64,000 nucleotides of DNA, taken from Kitagawia praeruptora (taxonomy: Eukaryota > Streptophyta > Magnoliopsida > Apiales > Apiaceae). The notes beneath the pieces were generated by a model, which saw only the letters and a list, made by a program, of their open reading frames with translations, was not told where the DNA came from and searched no databases. The stretch is from positions 127,222,001 to 127,286,000 of the forward strand of contig CM075350.1 in the NCBI GenBank assembly GCA_037693485.1. The letters are read 5' to 3'. The translations under genes were made by a program, and so were the position numbers. Positions 22,114 through 32,800 of this stretch are shown piece by piece; the first letter of the stretch is position 1; each line of letters opens with the position of its first letter.

Positions 22114-22929
22114 ATGCCTCCACGAAGACAACCTATGCGAGACGTTGAAATGGCGGACATGCGGAGACAAATTCAGGAACTTCAAGATGCTTTGCAAGCC
22201 CAACAAGTCTTGTTAAACGAGCGTCAACCAGAAGATGAAAAATCTTCCAGTGATTCTTCAACACCTAGAAATCGTCGACTTCAAAGGCCGCAAGTCAGAC
22301 ATGATGACATTAAAGTTGACATTCCTAACTTTGAAGGAAGACTTCAACCGGATGATTTCATCGATTGGCTTCAAACAGTGGAAAGGGTGTTTGAATATAA
22401 GGATATTCACGAAGAAAAAAAGGTGAAGATTATTGCTGTGAAATTAAGGAAACATGTTTCCATTTGGTGGGAAAATCTTAAAAAAAAGCGAGATCGAGAA
22501 GGAAAAAGCAAGATCAAAACATGGGAAAAAATGCGAAAGGAATTAACCCGAATGTTTCTTCCTCCTCACTACTACCAAGACAAGTTTATCCAACTGCAAA
22601 ATCTTCGTCAGAAGAATTTATCAGTCGAAGAATACACAAGAGAATTTGAGAAGTTGATGATGCAGTGTGATATACAAGAAAAAGAGGAGCAGACCATTGC
22701 CAGATACCTCGGAGGATTAAATACTGATATTGCTGATCGTGTTGAACTTCAACAATATTGGTCGTTAGAAGATGTTATTCGTCTTGCTACGCGAGTAGAG
22801 AAGCAGCTACCCAAAAGATCTACCACGAGAAATTTCTCTCCAGCAAACCAACCACCTTACAATCAGAAGCCACCTACCAACCAAGCCAACTCTTCCACCC
22901 AACCCTCTCCTAAAACCATTTCTACATAA
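22114..22929 (+). pseudogene. gag of the Ty3-gypsy element, ended by an in-frame stop
   Basis: ATG at 22114 opens MPPRRQPMRD and a glutamine-rich coiled region. The retrotransposon gag domain follows (PDDFIDWLQTVERVFEYKD, then YYQDKFIQLQNLRQ and YTREFEKLM). The frame stops at TAA 22927-22929, then continues in the same frame directly into the zinc knuckle (CFKCQGFGHIASNC) at about 22950-22993. The stop therefore separates Gag from its knuckle and from the rest. It looks like a mutation, though a regulated readthrough stop cannot be excluded. Confidence 0.8.
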
Positions 22930-25900
22930 AACAAAAACAAGGCCATTAAATGCTTTAAATGCCAAGGTTTTGGTCACATTGCTTCAAACTGTCCAAACCG
23001 GAGAACCATCACAATTATCAAAGGAGAAGCCTATGAAGTTTATGAGGAAGAAGAGACTCGAGAAGACACTGAAGGAGAATATTACACAGATACAATATAC
23101 GATGAAGAAATTACTACTGCTGATCAGGGTGAGTCCTTAGTAATCCGACGAAGCCTAAACACAATGGCCAATAAGGAAGAACCTTGGTTGAGACGCAATA
23201 TTTTCCACACTCGTTGCACTTCTGCAGGAAAAGTTTGTGATGTTATCATAGACAATGGGAGTTGTGAAAATGTCGTTTCAAGTTACATGGTAGAAAAATT
23301 GGATCTACCAACCCAGATTCATCCATACCCCTACAGTTTGCATTGGCTCAATAAAAGAAGTACAGTCAAAGTTGACAAGCGTTGCCTAGTGACATTCTCT
23401 ATTGGTCAGAAGTACCAGGATCAAGTATGGTGTGATGTTGTGCCTATGGATGCCTGTCATCTTCTCCTAGGTAGGCCATGGCAGTATGATCGTCAGGTAC
23501 TTTATGACGGTTATGCAAACACCTATTTTTTTGTCAAGGATGGAGTAAAAATCAAGCTAGCTACCCTACCGCCGAGTGAGCTTGATAAAAACAAGAAGGA
23601 AGCCAAACCATTAGTGTCCCTAGTCACGAAGAAACAACTGGAGGAAGCTATAGAGGAAGTTCAAACCATGAGCTTATTTCTATTATTCGAATCAAATAAG
23701 GAGACTCATGTTCCAGTCGAAATTAAACCATTACTTGAAGAGTTTCCCGATGTGGTTCCAGAAGACATTCCATCTGGACTACCCCCCATGCGAGACATCT
23801 AACACGCTACAGAATGAGTCCTCAGGAGCATGCTGACATTCCATCTAACATTTCAGTCCGGGAGCAACGATTCCAAACCGACCCGCATACAGAATGAGTC
23901 CTCAGGAGCATGCTGAAATTCAAAATCAAGTTGAAGGATTATTAAAAAAAGGATTAATACAGGAAAGTGTTAGTCCTTGTGCGGTTCCTGCCATTCTAGT
24001 CCCTAAGAAATATGGAAGCTGGAGAATGTGTGTTGATAGTCGAGCTGTCAACAAAATTACCATCAAGTATAGATTTCCAATTCCTAGACTTGATGATTTG
24101 CTAGATCAGATACATGGTTCCACTATCTTTTCAAAGATTGATCTTCGAAGCGGATACCATCAGATCAGAATTCGACTAGGAGATGAATGGAAGACTGCCT
24201 TTAAAACAAGAGATGGTCTTTATGAATGGACAGTTATGCCTTTTGGGTTGTCCAATGCGCCAAGTACATTCATGCGACTTATGAATCAAGTCCTTCGACC
24301 CTTTATTGGTAAATTTGTCGTCGTCTATTTTGATGACATTCTGATCTTTAGTAAGGACAAGGAGGAACACTTGGAACATGTCCGACAAGTGTTACAGACT
24401 CTTCGTGAACAAAAACTCTATGCCAATTTGAAGAAATGTGCTTTCCTGACAAATGAAGTTACTTTTCTTGGATACATCATCACATCCGAAGGCATACGAG
24501 TTGATCCGGAAAAGATAGAAGCAATCAATAGCTGGCCAGTTCCGCAATCAATCCATGAGGTTAGAAGTTTCCATGGATTAGCCTCTTTTTACAGAAGATT
24601 CATCAAAAACTTCAGCACAGTTGCCGCTCCCCTCACAGATTGTATCAAAGGAGACAAGTTTCAATGGACCGAGGCTGCACAGAAAAGTTTTGACAAGCTG
24701 AAGAAATATTTAACTGAAGCACCAGTATTAGCCCTTCCCAATTTTGATCAAGTATTTGAAGTTAGCTGTGATGCTTCCCACACTGGAATTGGTGCTGTTC
24801 TAAGTCAAGAAGGTCATCATATAGCCTTCTTCAGTGAAAAGCTTAACAATGCAAAACTTCGGTATTCAACATACGACAAGGAGTTTTATGCAATTGTTCG
24901 AGCCTTGCACCATTGGAGTCATTACCTGTTAAATAAAGAATTCATTCTTTATTCTAATCATGAAGCTTTAAAATATTTGAACTCTCAACAGAAGATTAGT
25001 CGTCGACATGCCTCTTGGAGTGAGTTTTTACAGTCTTATCCATTTCTAATCAAGCACAAGGCTGGAATTCAAAATGTTGTTGCAGATGCTCTCAGTAGGC
25101 GCCATACTCTACTGTCTACACTCCAAACAAAAGTAGTTGGTTTTGAAATGATCAAGGAGTTGTACCCAGATGATCCTGACTTCCAGAAAATTTGGAATAC
25201 TGCTGAAGTGCAATCTTCCAAAGATTACTACAAGCATGAAGGATTTTTATTCAAAGAGAAGACTTTGTGTATTCCTCGATGTTCACTACGAGAAGTCATT
25301 ATCTGGGAAGCCCATGATGGAGGATTAGCAGGTCACTTTGGCCGAGATAAAACTATGGTCCTGGTAAAGGAAAATTTTTATTGGCCAAGAATGGAAAGAG
25401 ATATAAATCGGAATATTCAAAGATGCAGAATCTGTCATTTGGCTAAATCCAAACGCCAAAACACTGGTTTATGTATGCCACTTCCCGTACCGGAATCACC
25501 ATGGGAAGATGTTACTATGGATTTTATTTTGGGACTTCCACGAAGTCAACGTCAGAAAGATTCAATTATGGTCGTGGTGGATAGATTTTCAAAGATGGCC
25601 CATTTCATTCCTTGTCAAAAGACCAATGACGCTGTTCAAGTTGCTGATTTGTATTTCAAAGAAATAGTTCGTCTTCATGGAATTCCAAAAACGATAACTT
25701 CTGATCGAGATGTGAAGTTTTTAAGCCATTTTTGGAGAACTTTATGGAAGAAGATGGGAACTAAGCTGCAGTTCAGTAGTGCGAGCCATCCTCAGACTGA
25801 TGGACAAACCGAAGCTGTCAACCGACTATTGGGAAATCTACTTCGAAGTTTTGTTGGTAAAAACTTGAAGCAGTGGGATCTTATTCTGGCTCAAGTTGAA

Positions 25901-26380
25901 TTTGCTTACAATAATTCAACTAATCAGTCCACGGGAAAGTGCCCTTTTGAAGTTGTATATGGCACCCGTCCACTTAGCCCACTTGATTTGACTCCGTCAA
26001 CCAACAAACAACAATTCAGTTCTGATGCAGATAGTCGAGCGAAGGAAATCAAGAAACTTCATGAACAAGTTCGAGAGCAGATACGGAAACAAAATTCCAG
26101 ATACAAAAATCAGCGAGACAAACATCGGAAGCAACAGATTTTTAAAGTTGGAGATTTGTTCTGGATTCATCTACGAAAAGAGAGATTTCCTAATCAACCA
26201 AATGCCAAGTTGTCACCTAGAGCTGATGGACCATTCAAAGTTGTGTAGAAAATAAATGACAATGCTTACAAAGTAGAACTGCCTGGAACATATGGTGTTT
26301 CTGCAACTTTTAATGTTGCTGATCTTTCACCTTATTTGGACAATGAAGAATACTAAAAACTCGAGGTCGAGTTCTTTCCA
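22930..26380 (+). pseudogene. pol of the Ty3-gypsy element, two breaks
   Basis: Protease with DNGSCENVV near 23251, then a scrambled junction at about 23800-23895 where a segment (ACAGAATGAGTCCTCAGGAG) occurs twice and stop codons appear. RT resumes at 23894 with FSKIDLRSGYHQIRI and VVYFDDILIFSK (YFDD catalytic motif). RNase H (FEVSCDASHTGIGAVLSQEG) follows, then integrase with an HHCC finger (HDGGLAGHFGRDKT...CRICHLAK) and catalytic DFILG / SDRD / TDGQTEAVN. A stop at 26246-26248 cuts the last C-terminal segment, which remains readable to about 26355. Confidence 0.85.
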
Positions 26381-26392
26381 ACCCAGGGAGTA

Positions 26393-26660
26393 TGATTCCA
26401 GAAGCTAGCCAACCACCATAGCCACCCATGTGTTAATTTTAGAAGTCAAATTTCTACCTACTCAACCTACTCCACCTACCATTCAAAAACACCATCTACT
26501 CCAACTACCATTATTTATTTGCATTTAAGGACCTCATTATTTGCATTTAAGGACCTCTAGCATTAGTATAAATAGGCATGTTTAGAGCATTGTAAGACAC
26601 ATTGAATTTGAGTAATAAAATTGAGTTATTTAGAGAATTTTCTCTCTTGTTCCTGAGCCA
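26393..26660 (+). repeat. 3' LTR of the Ty3-gypsy element
   Basis: 268 bp. It is 31 bp longer than the 5' LTR because of two short duplications (CCTACTC..CCTACTCC near 26456-26478 and TTTGCATTTAAGGACCTC near 26516-26560). Ends GAGCCA before GTTTA. Confidence 0.88.
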
Positions 26661-26851
26661 GTTTATATTGGAGGGGGACACGAAAACCAAGACAATGTAT
26701 AAAAAAAGAGTAAAATTATATGAAATGTGGGTAAAATGGTGGGACCTATCAATATTTAATAATAGATTTGAGATAGTGGAGGAAAGTAGTGCGTGTAATA
26801 GTATTTTTTATTATTAAATATGAGATGGTGGGGCAAGATAGTGGGTGTAAT

Positions 26852-27503
26852 TAGGGCTGCACAAAGGTCCAAAATCGGATCGGACCGGACCGAAGACCGG
26901 ATTTTATTGAATTCATGGACCGGGGACCGGACCGGTCATAATCGGTCTTTGGGACCGGACCGGAAAAACCCGGACCGGACCGGTTAGTTAATATTTTATA
27001 AAAAAAATAATTTTTATAATTTAATTTTCATTCTTTGTTGATATATGAATTGCTTGGTAAGTTAATTTAAATTTAAAAATAAGTAAATGTCATATTATTT
27101 GTAAAGTAACATTAATTGTTAAACGTAATTATAAATTATATATAGTATGAAATATGAAATTTAATCATTTATATTATAGTGTTTATATATACTATTTCAT
27201 AAATTTATTATTTACCAATTTGGATCACTAAAATATGTTATGTGTGAATATTTAATCATTAAACTATATAATTTAAAAGACAAAATAGTCTAAAATTAAC
27301 TATATATATAAAATCCGGTTCGATCCGGTCCGGACCGGGTGTTTTTAGGGTTTGGACTGGACCGGACCGGACCGAAGACCGGATTTTTTTGATTTTATGG
27401 ACCGGGGACCGGACCGGTTATATTCGGTCCGGTCCGGTCCTTGGACCGGTAGACCCGGTCCGGTCTAATTTACCGGTCCAGACCGGAAAATTGTGCAGCC
27501 CTA
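26852..27503. mobile_element. hAT-type MITE, 652 bp, 8-bp target duplication
   Basis: Terminal inverted repeats are perfect: TAGGGCTGCACAA at the left and its complement TTGTGCAGCCCTA at the right. Both sides carry the 8-bp duplication GGTGTAAT (26844-26851, 27504-27511), which defines hAT. The subterminal parts are dense in CCGGACCGG/GGACCGGACC words in both halves and the middle is AT-rich and non-coding. Confidence 0.9.
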
Positions 27504-27607
27504 GGTGTAATAGTAGAAAAAATTTACTATTTATGATACATAAAGAAATGAGAGGGACATCGCAAAATAATAATTGTAAAAAAATGAGAGGTCAGGGACG
27601 GAGCGAG

Positions 27608-28128
27608 TATATAATAAGTGTGTGTGTGGAATGTGCGTATATAAAATTTTGCAAAAGAATCAATAGAATAAATAATACTTTGGCGTGTGAAAGATTATAT
27701 GTTTTTGAATTAGGGCTACATTGATGCCCATTGAGCAGAATTGCAAATTGTAAGCCCAATATGTTGTTGAAATGTAATATAACTTAATTAGTCCAGCCCA
27801 ATCTCTTGCGCTTACTTGACATATGTGTCCACTCACTGTCTCAGTCTCAATTAATCGGTGTTTCACATAATTGTACAATTACGGCTGATAATTAGGGGAA
27901 TTTTTAATATCTTTCCAAAATCATTTTTAAATTATCATAATATTATTAGTTATTTGTTCATAAATGAAATGGACCTATCACTTTTTTATCTAAGTGAATC
28001 ATAAAAGCAGTACAAATTACAAAAGGGAGGAGATATTAAACCTACCTCAACTTGCGTCACTAATTTCACTATTAAACATACGATTCATGTTACTTCGTAA
28101 TATTTTTCAAACAATTTAGGATATATAA
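27608..28128. other. Intergenic, AT-rich
   Basis: Nothing recognisable between the split MITE and the Tat-lineage element apart from the TATAA target site at 28124-28128. Confidence 0.5.
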
Positions 28129-28169
28129 TGATAGGCCATAAACAGCCAAGGCCCAACAAGGAGCCCAAA

Positions 28170-29112
28170 TGTAACACCCCAGTCCCACATCGAGGAGATT
28201 TGAGACTTCTGTTCAGTTTATAAGGCAAAATACTACTACTAAGTGCACCAACAAATCATGATCTTTTGGGGGCCTGTGGTGGGCTTGTGGATTACCCAAG
28301 TTGGTGGCATTTGGGCCAGTTTACTTTGGCTTATTTCGGATTCGTGATCGGGACTCGACCCGATTTTCGAAAAAAGCTCGGGATTTGACCCGTGTTGTCA
28401 CATATGGTATCAGAGCTCTGCCCGGCCGGAAGTGCAGAGGCACTGCCCGGGTTTATTAAGTTTGTGTGTGGGCTCGACGAGGACGTCGACCCTATAAGAG
28501 GGGGTGTTTGTAACATCCCACATCGATAAGAATAAGAGTGTTTGGGGCCTTTATAGATACAAGTCAACAACTAATGTATACCAATTTGCTAGCATTTTTG
28601 GACTGACCTGTGGTGGGTTGTTGGGACCGGTATGCATTCGGTTATGGGCTTGGATGTCACATATGGTATCAGAGCCGACTCTCGAAAGCTTGATTCGTCA
28701 AGTTGCCGGAGGTGGGGACACGAAGGTTGGTGGTATTATCCCACAATGGACAGAGATCCGGAGGTGGGGACACGAAGCCAGCCGGTATTATCCCACAATG
28801 GCTAGGGAGGAACGATCTTGAACTTATGGGATATCCGTTCAGGTCTGACGAGGACGTCAGGAGTTTAAGTGGGGGAGTTTGTAACACCCCAGTCCCACAT
28901 CGAGGAGATTTGAGACTTCTGTTCAGTTTATAAGGCAAAATACTACTACTAAGTGCACCAACAAATCATGATCTTTTGGGGGCCTGTGGTGGGCTTGTGG
29001 ATTACCCAAGTTGGTGGCATTTGGGCCAGTTTACTTTGGCTTATTTCGGATTCGTGATCGGGACTCGACCCGATTTTCGAAAAAAGCTCGGGATTTGACC
29101 CGTGTTGTCACA
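28170..29112 (+). mobile_element. TRIM-type miniature LTR element with a third, internal LTR
   Basis: Outer LTRs at 28170-28402 and 28880-29112 are 233 bp each and look identical, with TSD CCAAA (28165-28169, 29113-29117). A primer-binding site TGGTATCAGAGC follows the first LTR (28405) and a purine tract GTGGGGGAGTT precedes the last. In between, at 28509-28661, is a shorter, diverged LTR-like unit starting TGTAACATCCCACATCG and ending GATGTCACA. It too has a purine tract in front (AGAGGGGGTG) and its own TGGTATCAGAGC behind (28664-28675). There is no coding capacity. Total length, 943 bp, fits TRIM elements, which depend on other elements' proteins. Confidence 0.88.
28509..28661 (+). repeat. 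Internal diverged LTR of the TRIM
   Basis: A 153-bp unit sharing the beginning (TGTAACA.CCC.CATCGA), a middle CTGTGGTGGG and the end (TGTCACA) with the outer 233-bp LTRs, but otherwise different. The purine tract on its left and primer-binding site on its right show it once served as a real LTR. Confidence 0.75.
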
Positions 29113-29808
29113 CCAAACAACAAGTGACTCATCTCAAGAGAATAAGAACGGCCCAGCCCATAGTGACTGACCCCGGGCCCGGAGCCACCACCACGTGGCG
29201 TGGCCCCCACCCCGAACTAGGGGGTCCCCTGACTCGTGGCACTTTATATACGTGGCACTCCACCTCAGCTAACGCTCCTATTGGTGGCGCTGACCAACAC
29301 TAAAAGACGAGGGAGATACGTGCCAGATCATGCCCACCACAACGTGGCCACACTCCAGTCAACGGCCAGACCAGACAAAAGCCACGTGCCCTGCGTCCCG
29401 GGAGTTCAGCGGCTTGTCCCCCAGATCCAACGGTCAGGGGTGAAGGTAACCTACCCCTAAACCCTAGGCCTAGGGCTATAAATACCCCTAGTAAATAGGG
29501 TTTAGGGGTTAGCCATTATTACACACCTACACACATTCATTACTTTGTGATACTCTACTTGATTATTACCTTCCAAAGCCAACTCTTATTCTCACGCCGG
29601 AGGCACCTCGGGGCCAAACCCCCCCTCCGGTGTTGTTTTGCAGATACCTCACTACAGCTACACCACTTCCGAGACAGGAGTTGGCGAGGAAGTACCCGAT
29701 CGAGATTCAGAGTTATCATTGGCGCTAGAAGGAGGGGAACCTCCGAACTCCAGAACCCCGAACCAACAGCCAAACTGAGACAACCCGAACTACCAGAAAC
29801 CAAAAGCC

Positions 29809-32800
29809 ATGCCTCGACCGAGCAAATCCACCCGAGCAAACAGCGCCCCGAGAGAAGAGCCCCTAACTGCAGTCCCGGAACCCATCCCGCAAAACCAAGT
29901 CCCGGTCCAGGAGAGGCTCGGGATCGGTCCAAATGATGCTCGGGTCACAGTCGAAGTGAACCGGTACAAGTATACCGACGTGCCTCTCGAGTCTGCTCAG
30001 ATGGAGAACTTAACCCCGGCAGAACTGGCCGAAGCAATTCGGGCTTACCGAAACCGCCCTCATCCGGAACCTTAACCCGAGCAGGCGGAAGACTCCGAAG
30101 CCTCAGCCAACTCCAACAACCCACGAGCCTCGGTCTTCGCTCGCCTCGGGAACCAAAACAAAAGAAACAAAAAGGACCATCCAACCCAGAGTAAGGTCAG
30201 AGAGGAGGAGGCCGATGAGCTGAAACGGATGGAAAGGCTCCGGGATAAAATAAGACAAGAGGAACAAGCTAAATTGGAGCACAGAATCCAAAGAAGGCTC
30301 CAAGAAGAGGAGGAAAGAATCAGGAAATCCAAACCGAAAAGAACCCGGAGAGAGGTAAGCCCGGAGATTATCTCAGATGATGAAGAACGTCCTAGCAACC
30401 TGGTTCAAATGATCCAGGAGTTACAGAGGAAAGTCAACAACGACTCCGGGTTTGAGATCCAAGACACACTCACCCCTTTTAGCCGCTCTCTTGAAGCCAT
30501 GCCCCGGCAAAAGAACCTCAAGCACTATAACTTTGACTCCTTTAATGGGTTGGAGGACCCGGAAGAACACCTCAACTACTTCGAGCAAATAGCCCTGATA
30601 TACTTCTACAACGACCTAACCAAGTGCAGGTTCTTTGCCTCCACACTGAAAGGAGCGGCTCAGAGATGGTTCAGCAGGATCCCTTCCCGGAGCATACACA
30701 GCTGGAAGGAGTTCAGAGAAGCTTTCCTCCGGAGGTTCCGAGCCAATAAGACCCCGGAATATCACATGTGCCACCTGGAAACAATTAGGCAAAATGACAA
30801 CGAAACACTTTCAGCCTTCATGAAACGGTTCCAAGAAGCCATAAATCAAGTCACGAATCTGGATGAAAGAGAAGCCTTGAGCATTTTCCGGAAGAACCTA
30901 GACCCGGAGCGTAGCGAACGCTACGTAATTGAGTTGGTAAACAAAGAGCCCCAGAGCCTGGCTGCAGCCTATTCTATGGCCGCCAAATTCATCAAAGAAA
31001 CTGATATTTTACAAGCAATGAGGATGACCAGGCAGGGCACCTCCTCGGGGAGAAATAAAGATGATCGCTCCAGAAACGACAACCACCCAGAAAAGAAGTT
31101 TAAGCACAACAAGCAATACAACTACATCCCAAGTCATCAACTAACGACCCCGGACAAAGATCACTCCACCCGAGCCAAAACCGAAGCCAAACCCCCGAGG
31201 CCGGGGAGACCCGATCCGAGGCCGGAACCAGACTGGACACCACTGAACCGGCCCAGAGCTAAAATATTAAAAGAAGTCCGGGACAAGCCCTTCTTTTATC
31301 CCCCCAAACCTCTGGTATCAGCCCCGGAGAACAGGCCCCGGAACAAGCACTGCGACTATCATGCAACTCACGGCCACGAAACAGAAAGTTGTGTCTCCCT
31401 CAAGTTCTTCATCGAAGACCAGATTAAGAAAGGAAATATGGGCCAATACCTAGCTCGGAGAACCACGGAGAGGGGGGATGGATCCGGGGTTCAGAAGACT
31501 AAGCATGTGGTGCACGTAGTATTGGGAGGATCCAACTCCCCTCCAGCAAGTCCGGGCTCCGGAGACGAGGTAATGATGATAGACTCGGCCCCGGAACAAA
31601 CCATATCTTTCAGCAACGCTGATTTCGAAGGAGTGGATCCTAACCACAATGAAGCCCTGGTGGTGACCTTAGACATTGCTGAGAATGAGGTAAAGAGAAT
31701 CCTTGTTGACAATGGCTCCTCTGTCAATGTATTGTTCAAACACACCATGGATAGAATGCAGCTCGGCAGTGTCAGAATGAATGAATGCAGGGAAGACCCG
31801 CTATACGGCTTCGGCCACAACTTGGTTCCCATCCAAGGAACCCTTTACTTGCCTGTTCAGTTCGGCACCGCCCCGAAGCAGATAACCCATATGATAAAAT
31901 TCTACGTAATCAACATTCCTTCCTCCTACAATGTGATCCTCGGGCGCCCGGCTTTGACCAAACTCCGAGCCATAACCTCAACCCCGCACCTTAAATTCAA
32001 ATTTCCCACGACCTCCGGAGTTGGAGAGGTAAAGGGCGATACCGAAACAGCTAGCCGATGTTATGGCCAAGCCCTAGTAATGGCAGAAACAGACCCGGAG
32101 AATAAGCGGAAAGCCTCCTCCTATCAGAAGAACTTGAGCAGAAAGAAACACAGAGCCACAACTTACAAGAACCCCGGAAAGGAGGTGCAAAATATCGAAA
32201 CAACAAGTGTCCCGAACCAGGAACCAGGAACATCTGAGGCCCGGGAATACCTAGCCTCAAACTCCCAGGCCCGGGTCCAAAAATCATCCCTGGTGAAAGA
32301 TCAAGCCAAGCTAGAACCCGCCGTAGAAATTGAGACAATCGAGCTCATTCCGGGAAACTCGGAACGAAAAGTAAAGATTGGAACTGGTCTAGACGCTGCC
32401 TTCAGGCAAGAGCTAATCCAACTGCTCCGGGAATATGCCGATGTTTTCGCCTGGAGTCCATCTGACATGCCCGGGCTCCGGGAATCCCTTGCCATGCATA
32501 GCCTGGATGTTGATCCTAGAAGAAAACCTGTGAAACAGAAAAGAAGGAACTTCGCCCCGGAGAGGCAGAGAGCTATAGACGAGGAGGTGGACAAACTACT
32601 TAAAGCAGATATTATCTGCGAGGTCAAATACCCGGAGTGGCTAGCCAACGTGGTTCTAGTCAAAAAGCCCAGTGGAAAATGGAGGATGTGTGTTGATTAC
32701 ACAGACTTGAATGAAGCCTGCCCCAAAGATCCATATACATTACCAAGTATAGACCACCTCATCGACGCCACTGCCGGACATGTGATGCTCAGCTTTATGG

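Larger units (their letters stand above)
21715..26660 (+). mobile_element. Ty3-gypsy LTR retrotransposon with broken coding region
   Basis: LTRs at 21715-21951 (237 bp) and 26393-26660 (268 bp) begin TGATTCC and end GAGCCA, flanked by GTTTA duplications (21710-21714, 26661-26665). An initiator-Met primer-binding site TGGTATCAGAGC lies at 21957-21968 and a purine tract CCAGGGAGTA precedes the 3' LTR. Domain order is gag, zinc knuckle, protease, RT, RNase H, integrase, i.e. Ty3-gypsy. No chromodomain was seen at the C-terminus, which ends NVADLSPYLDNEEY. Stops and a scrambled segment disable it. Confidence 0.9.
21689..27607. mobile_element. Stowaway-like MITE split by later insertions
   Basis: The left end TA|CTCTCTCTGTCCC (from 21689) and right end GGGACGGAGCGAG|TA (to 27607) are imperfect inverted repeats next to TA, as in Stowaway (Tc1/Mariner) MITEs with CTCCCTCCGTCCC-type ends. 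The body is interrupted by a Ty3-gypsy element (21715-26660) and a hAT-type MITE (26852-27503). When these are taken out a short AT-rich element of a few hundred bases remains. Confidence 0.6.
28129..29718 (+). repeat. 5' LTR of the Tat element, interrupted by a TRIM
   Basis: Begins TGATAGGCC and ends AGTTATCA. It is split after GAGCCCAAA by the TRIM (28170-29112) and resumes with the duplicated CCAAA. Downstream it contains several ACGTGGC/CACGTG words and a TATA box CTATAAATA at 29476-29484, a likely LTR promoter. Confidence 0.9.

Noticed and set aside
28170..28402. TRIM LTR as a Cassandra element
   Set aside because: The beginning TGTAACACCCC recalls Cassandra, but I see no 5S rRNA-like promoter segment in it.
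29547..29936. Frames of about 125 codons on both strands at the end of the Tat 5' LTR
   Set aside because: They cross the LTR end and primer-binding site, overlap the gag start in another frame, and match no domain.
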